Shown: piece by piece, positions 34,843 to 43,441 of the stretch
Numbering within the stretch: position 1 is the first letter of the stretch
Layout of the letters: each line of letters opens with the position of its first letter
NCBI GenBank assembly: GCA_964631605.1
Contig: CAZVYG010000008.1
Span: 34,474 to 98,473, forward strand
Reading direction: 5' to 3'
Origin: JARKQH01 sp964631605
Lineage (GTDB): Bacteria; Verrucomicrobiota; Verrucomicrobiia; Limisphaerales; UBA8199
Length of the DNA: 64,000 nucleotides
Notes under the pieces: model-generated
Databases searched by the model: none
The model's input: the letters and a program-made list of their open reading frames with translations, nothing else
What the model was told of the DNA's origin: nothing
Made by a program: the position numbers and the translations under genes

Positions 34843-36324
34843 TCAGAAATCATAGGTCGCTTGCACAAAGGCCCAGTTTGCGCCGCGGTCGTCGCCCGGA
34901 GTATGGCGCACGAATTCGCCGGCAAAGAACCGCGCGTAGCCGACGAGCAGTTCCAATTCCCGGTTCACCTGCCAGCGAGTGATGACGTCCACCTCGTGGC
35001 CGAGGTCCTGGCCCGCCGCGCCCGTCGGATCACGGCGTTCCGTTTTGCCGTTGACCCAGTACCAGGCGTCGCGCGCCTGCGCGAGCCGGAAGTAGTGATA
35101 ATCCACACCGAGCTTGAGAGATTTCGCGGGCTGGACACTGAAGTTGAGCACGTAGTCCTCGAGGTTTTTCCAACTCACCACATTCATCCAGCCGTAGGGA
35201 ATGTCCATCGCGCCGAAGATGCCGTCGAACGTGCCGGCGACGCCGTCCTTGGGGTCCCGGTCGCCGCTGGCATAGTTGAACTCGAACCCGACGCGCGGCT
35301 TCCACGCCGGCTTGAAGGTGTGGCCGCCGCGGGCAATCACCCCAAAGGCCCGGATGTCGTCCCCGCCATACGCGCCCAGTTGCCCGGCGGCGAAGAGGCC
35401 GTAATCCCAGCCGTTGCCGGCGGGCCGCTCGGAGAAGACGCCGAAGGTGTGGCGCCTCTCGTCGCCCACGCCGCTTTCGCCTTTAGTCGAGCCGGAGCAG
35501 TCGTGCTTGACGACATGGAAGGCGTCCAGCGTGACCGGCAGTTGCCTGATGCGGACATAGACCGCGCCCACGTGATACGGCCAGTGATCGAAGTTCCAGT
35601 CCTTCGGCTCACTCCGCACGCGCTGGGCGTAGAACGCGTCCAACTTCACCGCATCCGTGTCGTAGTAAAGCTTGGCGGCGTCCCACCAATAGTTGCCCAC
35701 ATTCCCCCATTCGGCAGGCGCGAACACGCGGCGGTCCCCATAAAGCAGGATTTGCCGCCCCAGCTTCACGCCGAAGGGCGACTCGCCCATCTTCGGCCAT
35801 TCGAGGTAGGCCTGGCGCAGATCGAACTGGTCGTAGCAGGGACATGACTGGCCGAAATCCGAAAGATCCAAACGGTTCAGCCAGTAACGCGCATCCTGGA
35901 ACTCGACGAAGGTGTGCGCCTGTTCGGTAAAACGGTAATCCAGGCTCAACCGCGCACGGAACAGGAGCACGTCGTCCGCGTCCGTGCCGTAGTGGAGAAT
36001 GTTGAAGTTGTCGAGGTATTCGTAGCGGGTGCGGAGGTTGAACCCGACATCCAGTTTGCCCGGGCCTGCCGCGATATTTTTCAGGGGGGAATACCAGGGC
36101 GGGGCGGCCGCGGGAGCGGCTTCGGCAGCCGGCGCCGCGACCGTCCCGCACGTCAGCCAAGCCGTCGAGAAACACACCAGCCAGTTCAAGCCTGCGCTGG
36201 CTAGCCCAGGGGGAAACACCGCAGCGACCGCAGCCATGCCAAACGAGCGCGCACTTGCCTTTGGTCTTACCAAATGCGATTCTACCCGCGGATGGTAAAA
36301 CACGGGAGTCTCTTCCGAAGTCAC
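34843..36324 (-). CDS. outer-membrane beta-barrel porin (alginate-export-like)
   Basis: 493 residues from a GTG at 36324 that overlaps the cytochrome stop (GTGA); an internal ATG at 36237 gives a more normal signal peptide. The mature part reads LDVGFNLRTRYEYLDNFNIL, RARLSLDYRFTEQAHTFVEF, GVKLGRQILLYGDRRVFAPAEW and ends in aromatic VQATYDF, typical for alginate-export-type barrels. Alternating aromatic strands run throughout. Its direct coupling to a multi-haem cytochrome gene suggests a porin-cytochrome partnership instead of simple sugar export, though that is inference. Confidence 0.85.
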   Translation of the reverse strand: MTSEETPVFYHPRVESHLVRPKASARSFGMAAVAAVFPPGLASAGLNWLVCFSTAWLTCGTVAAPAAEAAPAAAPPWYSPLKNIAAGPGKLDVGFNLRTRYEYLDNFNILHYGTDADDVLLFRARLSLDYRFTEQAHTFVEFQDARYWLNRLDLSDFGQSCPCYDQFDLRQAYLEWPKMGESPFGVKLGRQILLYGDRRVFAPAEWGNVGNYWWDAAKLYYDTDAVKLDAFYAQRVRSEPKDWNFDHWPYHVGAVYVRIRQLPVTLDAFHVVKHDCSGSTKGESGVGDERRHTFGVFSERPAGNGWDYGLFAAGQLGAYGGDDIRAFGVIARGGHTFKPAWKPRVGFEFNYASGDRDPKDGVAGTFDGIFGAMDIPYGWMNVVSWKNLEDYVLNFSVQPAKSLKLGVDYHYFRLAQARDAWYWVNGKTERRDPTGAAGQDLGHEVDVITRWQVNRELELLVGYARFFAGEFVRHTPGDDRGANWAFVQATYDF

Positions 36325-38834
36325 AGCGCTGCCGGTTGGGTCTGAGCCTTGCCTGCCTCGGGCGCCGCAGGCGCGCCAAGCTGCAAGAGCAACGTGACGA
36401 CGGAGACCAGCGCCAGCAGCGTCAGTCCCAGATCAAATCCTGTGTAGGCCCAGCGGGTCAGCGGGTCCAGGAAGCGGAGTTTCACCAGCACCACGCCGCC
36501 GCACGCGCCCGTGAACACCAGCAGCACCCACAACGCCCTGGCCAGTCCGGCGGGCGTGGACGCCGCCGCGCCCCTGGCCGGCCGCTGCAAGGCAAGCACC
36601 AACCCGAATAGCAGGATGCCGACGCCAATCCAGAAATGCGCCGCATCGAGCGTGAACCGTCGCGCGGTCATGTATTCGGCCAGTTCGGGCGTGCGCCAGA
36701 CCAGGATGCCGCCCACAACCAACCCCGCCAGCGCGAGCCAGGACCAGCCCCCCGCCGCCGAGGGCGATACAACCTGATGCCGCACCGCCATCTGCCGCAG
36801 GCCCAGAATCACAACCAATCCGGCTAACAAGGCCAGCAGCCCGTACAGGATGGGCTTGAGGGTTTGTTCGCGGAAGGCTCCCAGCCGCACAGAGGCCGAC
36901 GAGTAGCCGAGCACATGGTGGTTCGCGGTCCAGCGCGGGCCACCGTCCTCGGGAGAGAACGCCGTGAGCAATACGGCACGGTCGAAGAACTTCGAGTTGG
37001 CGGTGTGGCAATCCGTGCAGCCGCCCGAACCGAGCGCAGCCCGGGCGGGGGCGACATCGTGGTTGTATTTATGCACGTTGGCGTAGGGCGAGGCTTCCCA
37101 CTCGGCCTTGTCCATGACGCGGTATTCCGTTCCCGAGTGATAGACCCGATCGCTGGAAACCCACACCACGCGCCTGCCTTGCAGATCATAGTTGAGCGAG
37201 GTCAGATGGCGTGTCACCGCGCTGATGAGCGCGTCCACCTCCTCCGGGCGGTTGATCTCCAACGCACCGTCCCCGTCGTCGTCCTTGATTTTGGCCAGAT
37301 CGGGATGCTGCGTTGGGTCGTCAAAGTGCGCCTTCCACATCTTGTAAATGTCCGGGGGACGCGGCTGCATCAGGCCGGGCTTGCCCGGTGTTTCGATGCC
37401 CGGCCAGGTCGAATGGACGCGGTTCACGGGGTAAATCCGGCCTTTGTAGTTGGCCAGGATGGGGCGGAAGGTTTCGGTCGGTTTGTCGTCGTAACCCATG
37501 ACCTTCAGCAGGCCGTAATGATTCCGGTAGGCGCCATCCACGCCGTAGAAGGTCCAGAGTTGCTTCATGCCGGGGTCAATCCAGGCATCGGCGTTGAACA
37601 CGTCGCTGGCCTGCACCTGAATGGGCATGACCTGCTTGACCGGGGTGTGGCAGGTCTGACAGGCAATCCGTTCCAGGTGCAGCGGCGGCAGCCACGGATG
37701 CGTGGCGATGGGCGCGCCGAACTGGCCGCGGGCATGGCAACTCGCGCAATCCCGCACGGTGTTGTCCAAATCATCCCGCACGCGACCACCAGGATCGTCG
37801 CCCTTGCCGAATTGATGAACCTCGTGACCGCGGATGCGCGGATCCTCGGCGCTGCTGCCTGCCGCATGACAATCCACACACCGCAACCCGGCGCGAAAAT
37901 GAACGTCCGTGCGGGCGCGATAATCCGCGCCGCGTTTCTTCCAACCGGGCTGGGCATGGCAGTTGAGGCAGGTTTCGTTCCGCGGCTGAGTCACGACGCG
38001 CACCTTGAGCCTGCCACCGGCGTCGAAGTTTTTCAGGTCGTAGGCGACTTGCGGTGTCTCATTGCTGGCGACGATGCCGGTGACCTTGCCGAAGCCCGCG
38101 CCCTCGGTGGCGGCCCAGCGGAAGTTCAACCTGGCAACCTGGTCATTCCGCTTCTTGAGGTCGTATTCCGGCAGGTGGCAGATGAGGCAATCGGCTTCGA
38201 TAACGCCACTTTCGGACCAGCGGGCTTTGAAGTAATCGCCGTCGAACCCGTTGTCGCCGCCCGGGGTCAGGCCGCTGGCCGGGTCCCGCATCCATTGGTC
38301 GTAGCGTTTGCCGTCGCGGTCAAACTCCAGCGGCCCGCCGCCCGGATGACAATTGCCGCAGCCCGCCGTGATGAACGCGGCCGAGGTCATGTCAATGGCG
38401 GTTGCCGACGCGTTGGTTTTTGGGGCGAGATAGCGATAGAGCGGCGCCGGCGAACACCATGTGCCGCCGTAGTTGCCGGGCGACGTCACCCACTGATACC
38501 GCGCCGCCATGTCGGCGGGCAGGGCTTCCCCCTTGCCCTGCATGAAATGGTAGCCCTCTGTAATCTTGTTGTAATCGTGACAGCCGGCCGCGCCGCAGGT
38601 CTGGCGCGGCGAATAGGGCGCGGTGGCGTTAATGCCTTTGACCGGGTCAATGACATTGCCTTGTTCGTCCCGCAACGGGTAAGGCGGACAGATTCTGACG
38701 GCGCGCCCGGGCGCCTCGCGGGTGACGGCGGCGCAGGCTGGCGTGGCCTCGGCCAGCAAAACCACGCCCGCCAGAACGTAAAGCAAGCCGGCGCGCAGTT
38801 GGAGATACAAGCGGAAGTCGGGTCGCGTTTTCAT
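36321..38834 (-). CDS. octahaem c-type cytochrome with C-terminal membrane domain
   Basis: 837 residues from the ATG at 38834 (signal peptide, cut near TPACA). Seven CxxCH sites (C159, C216, C289, C319, C363, C392, C606) and one expanded CX4CH (C80-GAAG-C85-H86) give eight probable haems. SPRQTCGAAGCHDYNKITEG resembles cytochromes of respiratory chains in Geobacter-like bacteria. From about residue 661, five transmembrane helices follow, so the haem domain is exported and tethered to the inner membrane. Neighbours: thioredoxin upstream, porin downstream with 4-base overlap. Likely transfers electrons from the quinone pool to a periplasmic or outer-membrane acceptor; the terminal acceptor is unknown. 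Confidence 0.88.
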   Translation of the reverse strand: MKTRPDFRLYLQLRAGLLYVLAGVVLLAEATPACAAVTREAPGRAVRICPPYPLRDEQGNVIDPVKGINATAPYSPRQTCGAAGCHDYNKITEGYHFMQGKGEALPADMAARYQWVTSPGNYGGTWCSPAPLYRYLAPKTNASATAIDMTSAAFITAGCGNCHPGGGPLEFDRDGKRYDQWMRDPASGLTPGGDNGFDGDYFKARWSESGVIEADCLICHLPEYDLKKRNDQVARLNFRWAATEGAGFGKVTGIVASNETPQVAYDLKNFDAGGRLKVRVVTQPRNETCLNCHAQPGWKKRGADYRARTDVHFRAGLRCVDCHAAGSSAEDPRIRGHEVHQFGKGDDPGGRVRDDLDNTVRDCASCHARGQFGAPIATHPWLPPLHLERIACQTCHTPVKQVMPIQVQASDVFNADAWIDPGMKQLWTFYGVDGAYRNHYGLLKVMGYDDKPTETFRPILANYKGRIYPVNRVHSTWPGIETPGKPGLMQPRPPDIYKMWKAHFDDPTQHPDLAKIKDDDGDGALEINRPEEVDALISAVTRHLTSLNYDLQGRRVVWVSSDRVYHSGTEYRVMDKAEWEASPYANVHKYNHDVAPARAALGSGGCTDCHTANSKFFDRAVLLTAFSPEDGGPRWTANHHVLGYSSASVRLGAFREQTLKPILYGLLALLAGLVVILGLRQMAVRHQVVSPSAAGGWSWLALAGLVVGGILVWRTPELAEYMTARRFTLDAAHFWIGVGILLFGLVLALQRPARGAAASTPAGLARALWVLLVFTGACGGVVLVKLRFLDPLTRWAYTGFDLGLTLLALVSVVTLLLQLGAPAAPEAGKAQTQPAAL

Positions 38835-38893
38835 GGGAGAAAGTTTGCTTAGTTGTGCTGGTTGCTCTTTCAGGCCGGGGGGCGGCGCGAAGC

Positions 38894-39400
38894 TCAATTC
38901 CCCGCGGCGGACGATGGGGCGCTCATATCCACGCCCAATTCCTTCCATTTGCCGAGAATGTCCTCCTTGCCGAAAAATCCGACGTGGCGGAACAGCTCCT
39001 TGCCTTCGGTATCGTAAAAGATTTGTGTGGGGATCATTTCGATGCCGTATTTGCGGCCCGCGTCGGGGTTTTCCCAGACATCAATGAACTCGGTGGTGAA
39101 GCGGTCGGCATAATTTGCCTTCAAGTCGTCCAGGATCGGCTTCATCATTTTGCAGGGAATGCACTTGCCCGCGCCCAAGTCCACCAGCCGGGGCAGCTTC
39201 GCCGCCGCCGCGGGCCGGGCTGGCGCGCCAGCCGGGGCAGGCGGCGCTTGGTCTAGTCGTCCTCCGGTAGATTCGCTGGCCACGGCCGCGGTCGCGGACG
39301 GCGGGGCCTGGCTCGGCGCTTTGCTTTGTTTAAGTGCCACCGCGCCGGCCACACACGCTGCCAGAGCAATGACGATGAGGATTTTCAGGGGAGTTTTCAT
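38894..39400 (-). CDS. membrane-anchored or lipoprotein thioredoxin
   Basis: 168 residues. The N-terminus is hydrophobic and contains a lipobox-like LAAC ending at Cys16. An Ala/Pro-rich linker (25-68) precedes a thioredoxin domain with GKCIPCKMMKPIL (Cys80, Cys83), IDVWENPDAG, IPTQIFYD and GFFGKEDIL. The active site CIPC differs from the usual CGPC. Located 59 bases before the octahaem cytochrome gene, it probably keeps cysteines reduced for haem attachment or handles thiol-bound metalloid. Confidence 0.88.
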   Translation of the reverse strand: MKTPLKILIVIALAACVAGAVALKQSKAPSQAPPSATAAVASESTGGRLDQAPPAPAGAPARPAAAAKLPRLVDLGAGKCIPCKMMKPILDDLKANYADRFTTEFIDVWENPDAGRKYGIEMIPTQIFYDTEGKELFRHVGFFGKEDILGKWKELGVDMSAPSSAAGN

Positions 39401-39448
39401 ACAATTGGAATTGGTCGGTTGCTTGGAAGGCGGGACGGGCTCATGAGT

Positions 39449-39574
39449 TCAATCACCCTCACAACAACAGCACCCCCCCGTGGCAGACGGCCCGGGGCGG
39501 GTTTGGGTTTCGCGAACGAGTCGCTGAACATTGCCCAGGCAGCAGGAGCCCTGCGGATTGGTGCGCTGGCTGGC
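39449..39574 (-). other. cysteine-rich in-frame extension after the ProC-like stop (possible small gene or tail)
   Basis: Directly after the UGA of the ProC-like gene the same frame stays open for 41 codons and reads NPQGSCCLGNVQRLV and GPSATGGCCCCEGD before a stop at 39449. An ATG overlapping the ProC stop (ATGA at 39578) opens the adjacent frame for 39 codons instead. Either a small Cys-rich protein with a frameshift, a recoded tail, or chance. No initiation codon other than CTG lies in the Cys-rich frame. Confidence 0.25.
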
Positions 39575-40351
39575 TCATGGTTTGATCTTTTGGTGGATGC
39601 CGGGCAGCCGCGTCCGGTAAAACTCGAGCACTTGCGGCTCCATTTCGGCCAGCGGTTTGACGGGGATGAGGTCCAGGACTTCGGCAGGCGTCAGTCCCGA
39701 TTCCAACAGCGTGCGCGCGCTACCGCAAACCAGGCGCTTGAGGGCGGGAACAATCTCGGCCTGGCTGAGCCCAAAACCGGCTGCAACCTCGCGCAAAGCC
39801 TGGAGCTGGAACCAGAGGTAGGTCGGGCCCATCGCCGTGAGAACGGCGTAAGCTTCAAGTTTTTCCTCGGCTACTTCCGGGCACTCGCCCAGCGGCGCCA
39901 GCAGGGCGGTCAGCTCCGCCTTGTCCGCCGCGGACAAGGCCGGCCCGAAGCAGACCGGATTGAACCCGAAGTTCACGACCGACGGCGCATTGGGGATGAC
40001 CCGTGCCAGGCGCGAAAAACCGCCCAGCAGCTCCGCGAGTTTCGCCAGCGTAAACTTGGGCGCCAGCGACACCACCACACCGCCCGGCTTTACACCGCCC
40101 TTGATTCCCGCCGCCGCCGCCGCCATGACCGGCGGGTGCACCGCCAGAAACACCAGGTCCTGCGCCGCCGCCGCCGCATTGTTGCCGGAGGTCTCGACCG
40201 CCGGAAAGCGACCCTTCAATTTGGCGAGCGGTTCCGGGTTGGAATCGCTCACCACGATTTTGGCCGGAAGGGCGTTGGCCCGTTTCCAGCCCTCCAGGAA
40301 GATGCGGGTCACGCGCCCGCCTCCAACGAAACCGACAGTTTTGTTGCTCAT
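39575..40351 (-). CDS. ProC/F420-reductase-like NAD(P)-binding oxidoreductase
   Basis: 258 residues. N-terminal Rossmann motif VGFVGGGRVTRIF, then LVFLAVHPP and RVIPNAPSVVNFG as in pyrroline-5-carboxylate reductase (ProC) and related proteins; the helical C-terminal dimerisation domain (AYAVLTAMGPTYLWFQLQAL) is present. However, VIPNAPSVVNFGF differs from the ProC R-x-M-P-N-x-P-x-x-x-G signature, and the gene lies between two disulfide proteins in an ArsR-headed block, so a role outside proline synthesis is likely. Confidence 0.75.
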   Translation of the reverse strand: MSNKTVGFVGGGRVTRIFLEGWKRANALPAKIVVSDSNPEPLAKLKGRFPAVETSGNNAAAAAQDLVFLAVHPPVMAAAAAGIKGGVKPGGVVVSLAPKFTLAKLAELLGGFSRLARVIPNAPSVVNFGFNPVCFGPALSAADKAELTALLAPLGECPEVAEEKLEAYAVLTAMGPTYLWFQLQALREVAAGFGLSQAEIVPALKRLVCGSARTLLESGLTPAEVLDLIPVKPLAEMEPQVLEFYRTRLPGIHQKIKP

Positions 40352-40411
40352 AGGTTTTGTCTCATGGTTCAGACGCGCGACCGGCCGCGCCCCGGGACGG
40401 GGCTGAGCGGT

Positions 40412-40654
40412 TTACGCGGCGGCCTGTTGGAGCAGGGTTTTGATCTCCGGCACGCTCGGCACCTTGCCGCTGACCTTGATGGTGCCGTTGACCGCCAGGG
40501 CCGGGGTCATCATCACCCCCAGGGCCATGATTTGCTTGAGGTCCGTGACCTTGTTGATTTCGGCCTGAATCCCGAGCTCCTTGACGGCCTGCTCGGTGAA
40601 TTGAGCCAGGGTTTTGCACCGGCTGCAGCCGGGTCCGATAACGAGTATTTGCAT
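40412..40654 (-). CDS. small thioredoxin-like redox-active disulfide protein (TM0996/MTH895 family)
   Basis: 80 residues. MQILVIGPGCSRCKTL carries the CxxC (Cys10, Cys13); VMMTPALAVNGTIKVSGKVP holds the cis-proline loop. This mini-thioredoxin family is commonly found beside ArsP-like permeases, as here (37 bases after the permease gene). It probably reduces or hands over thiol-bound substrate at the inner face of the membrane. Confidence 0.9.
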   Translation of the reverse strand: MQILVIGPGCSRCKTLAQFTEQAVKELGIQAEINKVTDLKQIMALGVMMTPALAVNGTIKVSGKVPSVPEIKTLLQQAAA

Positions 40655-40691
40655 AAGTTGTCTCTTGGTTTGTATGGGATTTGTAGAGGGG

Positions 40692-42023
40692 TTAAAACCA
40701 GGCTCCGTAAACCAGGCCGGTGAGGGTGGCCATCACAATCACCAGCGCCACGTAAACCGCGACCTTTTTCGTGCCCATGATGCTGCGGAGCACCAGCATG
40801 CTGGGCAGCGAAAGCGCCGGCCCGGCCAGCAACAGCGCCAACGCCGGGCCTTTGCCCATCCCGTTGCCGATCAGGCCCTGCAAAATCGGGACTTCGGTCA
40901 AGGTGGCGAAATACATGAATGCCCCCACGACCGAGGACGCGAAGTTTGCGAAAAACGAGTTGCCGCCCACGGACCTGCTGACCCACTCGGACGGAATCAA
41001 CCCTTCGTGACCGGGCCGGCCCAGCAGGATGCCCGAGACGAACACGCCCGCGATCAACAACGGAAATATCTGTTTGGCGAGGGTCCATGTGGCCTCCAGC
41101 CATTCGCGCCCCTCCCCGGCATGCCGCTCGCAGAGGATGGCCAACCCCGCGCAGCCGGCCACAAAGGGGATCAGGGGCTGCCGCGGAAATACCAGGCTGA
41201 GAATCACCACCGGCGCGCCCGCCAGCGCCAACCCCTTCCAGGAAAATCCAAACCACAGCCCCAAGGTCGCCGCCAAACCAGCCGCAAACGCCCCCGCCAG
41301 CAGCCATTTCCCGGCGTAAATCCACGCCCACAATCCCGTCGTCTCGACCGGCTTGCCCCAATTCGCAAACACCAGCACCCCCACCATCGCCCCAAAGAAC
41401 AGCACCGTTTGCCACAGGGGACGGCGCGCTTCGGGAACCGGCAGGTCCGCCGCCGCTTCAGCTTTGGCCTGTTCCTCCCGCCGAAACACCCAGTGCATGC
41501 CCAGCCCCACCACGACACTGAACCCCGCCGCGCCAATGGCCCGCGCCACGCCCAGCTCCATCCCCAGAATCCGCGCCGTCATCACAATCGCCAGCACGTT
41601 GATCGCCGGCCCCGAGTAAAGAAACGCCGTCGCCGGCCCCAGCCCCGCCCCGCGCATCCAGATGCCGCCGAACAGCGGCAGCACCGTGCAGGAGCAAACC
41701 GCCAGGATGGTTCCGGAAACAGACGCCACCCCGTAGGCCACCGCTTTATTGGCCCTGGGCCCCAGGTAACGCATCACCGCGGCCTGGTTGACAAAAACAC
41801 TGATCCCGCCCGCAATGAACAGCGCCGGAATGAGGCAGAGCAGCACGTGCTCCTGCGCATACCACTTCGTCAGTTCCAATCCCTCCTTGATCGCGTTATC
41901 GAAACGCGGCGTCCCCACCGGGAGGAAAAACAGCGCCAGGAAAACCGCCACGAACCCGGCCAGCACTTTGAGTTCCCGACTCGAGCTGGAGGCTCCGCCA
42001 TTTGCTTCAGACACGCCGTTCAT
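40692..42023 (-). CDS. ArsP-like permease (DUF318 family)
   Basis: 443 residues with about ten transmembrane helices. The family signature lies in SVSGTILAVCSCTVLPLFGG (Cys-Ser-Cys), followed by GAGLGPATAFLYSGPAINVL, and is repeated in the second half as FFANFASSVVGAFMYFATLT. DUF318/ArsP members export trivalent organoarsenicals or other soft metal-thiol compounds. It is the first gene after the ArsR regulator and is followed by the mini-thioredoxin, a recurrent gene order. Confidence 0.9.
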   Translation of the reverse strand: MNGVSEANGGASSSSRELKVLAGFVAVFLALFFLPVGTPRFDNAIKEGLELTKWYAQEHVLLCLIPALFIAGGISVFVNQAAVMRYLGPRANKAVAYGVASVSGTILAVCSCTVLPLFGGIWMRGAGLGPATAFLYSGPAINVLAIVMTARILGMELGVARAIGAAGFSVVVGLGMHWVFRREEQAKAEAAADLPVPEARRPLWQTVLFFGAMVGVLVFANWGKPVETTGLWAWIYAGKWLLAGAFAAGLAATLGLWFGFSWKGLALAGAPVVILSLVFPRQPLIPFVAGCAGLAILCERHAGEGREWLEATWTLAKQIFPLLIAGVFVSGILLGRPGHEGLIPSEWVSRSVGGNSFFANFASSVVGAFMYFATLTEVPILQGLIGNGMGKGPALALLLAGPALSLPSMLVLRSIMGTKKVAVYVALVIVMATLTGLVYGAWF

Positions 42024-42109
42024 GACTGCTTGATTCCTAGCTTATTTGTCATTTAGCCAACTCTGCAATAATTACCAACATAAAAAACAGGCGCGCCGCC
42101 CGCCCCGGC

Positions 42110-42415
42110 TTACCTCAAGGCCTTCTCGCGCACCGACGCCACGCACTCAAAAAAGTTCATCACGCAGGGTGTGACCAGCCGGTAGAACACCTGCGCGCCC
42201 CGTTTCTCGTCGTCCACAATCCCCGCGTGTTTGAGCTGGGAAAGGTGGCGGGACACGGTGGGCATCTCCGAACCGACCAGCGCGGCCAGCTCGCACACAC
42301 ACCGCTCGCCTTTGGACAATTCGTGCACCATGAGCAGGCGGCCCGGGTGGGCGAGCGCCTTGAACACCTGCGCCTGCATTTTGAACTGGGAGGGGGTCGG
42401 TTTGGAGCTGGCCAT
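42110..42415 (-). CDS. arsR: ArsR-family metalloregulator
   Basis: 101 residues from the ATG at 42415 (a GTG at 42421 is possible). Winged helix with SEMPTVSRHLSQLKHAGIVD as recognition region. ERCVCELAALVG carries the Cys39-x-Cys41 metal site of arsenic-sensing ArsR proteins; Cys84 and Cys91 near the C-terminus may complete it. A palindrome between -35 and -10 elements lies about 190 bases upstream, so it should repress its own operon and release on binding As(III), Sb(III) or a similar soft ligand. Confidence 0.92.
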   Translation of the reverse strand: MASSKPTPSQFKMQAQVFKALAHPGRLLMVHELSKGERCVCELAALVGSEMPTVSRHLSQLKHAGIVDDEKRGAQVFYRLVTPCVMNFFECVASVREKALR

Positions 42416-42604
42416 ATTCACACTTCTTGAAGCTGGACAAAGACGCGGAAACCCCCACGGGCCGCGACCGCGGCGGGGCGGGCCGCGTGGCGCGGCGAAC
42501 CCTGCCTCGCCGAGGGGGAATGTCTGCCGGGCGGACAGGAATGTCCGCGCGTGAGGGCGTTGGCTTTTGGGAAACAGACCGCGCTGGCTGTCATACGCGG
42601 AATC

Positions 42605-42632
42605 AATTTAGCAAAGTGGCTAAATTTGTCAA
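42605..42632 (-). promoter_or_regulatory. promoter with embedded ArsR-type operator
   Basis: Read on the minus strand: TTGACA (42632-42627), a 16-base spacer, TAAATT (42610-42605). The spacer and -10 hold the palindrome AATTTAGC-N6-GCTAAATT (42605-42626, eight-base perfect arms). An inverted repeat placed exactly between -35 and -10 is the expected position for ArsR repression. The ArsR gene starts 190 bases downstream. Confidence 0.75.
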
Positions 42633-42674
42633 CAGCCACAGGCCCTGCCACCCCCCCGGCCGCCGCCCGGCGGC

Positions 42675-43088
42675 TCAGGCCACCGCATCGCCGGTACAAT
42701 CGGCGATTGCCTCGTGCGGGATCGAGCAAAAGCGTTTGACGGCCAGCGCAAACGCCTTCTTGGTTATTCCCCCCGCGATCGGGATGTCCCATGTGAACCG
42801 CAACGTGTCATTTTTGCCCACTACAGCCCGCACGATGATGTACTCGGAATTAATCCGGTTCGCGCACTGCAGCCGCTGCAATTCCGTGGTCTCAGGCTTG
42901 AAGCCGAACAAGGCCAGGAGCTGCACCCGATCTTTTCGCTCCTGGTTCGGGAATATAAAGCAGTTGACCCGGTCCTTGACCTTGAGGTCGCCTTCGCTGT
43001 CATAAGAGGTGTCCAGGAGGGCCGCGTCCAGGACGGATTTAAGGAGGTCCTTCGACAGGTTCTCTGGAGTGATGAGTTCGTCTATCAT
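42675..43088 (-). CDS. YbjN-domain protein
   Basis: 137 residues; GGA precedes the ATG at 43088. ELQRLQCANRINSEYIIVRA and FTWDIPIAGGITKKAFALAV match the YbjN family, which has a fold like type III secretion chaperones and mostly unknown roles in signalling or stress. Cytoplasmic. It is the last gene on this strand before the ArsR promoter region. Confidence 0.75.
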   Translation of the reverse strand: MIDELITPENLSKDLLKSVLDAALLDTSYDSEGDLKVKDRVNCFIFPNQERKDRVQLLALFGFKPETTELQRLQCANRINSEYIIVRAVVGKNDTLRFTWDIPIAGGITKKAFALAVKRFCSIPHEAIADCTGDAVA

Positions 43089-43264
43089 GATGTTTTCCTG
43101 TGGTGTGGGGGGCTTGGTTTTCTCGTTTTAACAGCTCGAACGACCGGCCAACAGCCACGACGGCGGAGGGCGGTTTGCTTGTTTGTCATAGCTGTTTCGG
43201 CGGAACCTGTCAGTGGCGCGGCGCCTTGTCCAGCCCAATCTCGGGCGACTTGCGGGGCGCTCAG

Positions 43265-43441
43265 TCAAAGGGGGGAGGAGAGCCGGCAAGGAGGTGTTCC
43301 ACCAAGAAGCGTCCGCCCGGTGGTGGGAAGCGTCATCCGTTTGGCAACGTGGCCGGGACTAAAACCCAGGCCCCTGGCGGCATACAGGGCCTTGCTGTGC
43401 AGGCTGCGGCCGGCGGCGCGAAGTTGCTGGTAAAGTGTCAT
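43265..43441 (-). CDS. short basic protein coupled to the methyltransferase, probably truncated
   Basis: 58 residues; its ATG overlaps the methyltransferase stop (ATGA). The first 45 residues look conserved and structured: LYQQLRAAGRSLHSKALYAA, then FSPGHVAKRMTLPTTGRTL. The last dozen (GGTPPCRLSSPL) look like frameshifted or random sequence, so the gene may be cut short. Basic and helical; possibly a DNA-associated helper of the restriction-modification locus. Confidence 0.5.
   Translation of the reverse strand: MTLYQQLRAAGRSLHSKALYAARGLGFSPGHVAKRMTLPTTGRTLLGGTPPCRLSSPL

Noticed and set aside
36864..38852. A long plus-strand open frame opposite the cytochrome
   Set aside because: Antisense shadow; the minus strand carries eight haem motifs and a signal peptide.
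39575..39577. UGA of the ProC-like gene as selenocysteine
   Set aside because: The protein is complete without it, no SECIS-like hairpin or Sec machinery is visible, and the downstream tail has no support beyond composition; kept only as a low-confidence observation.
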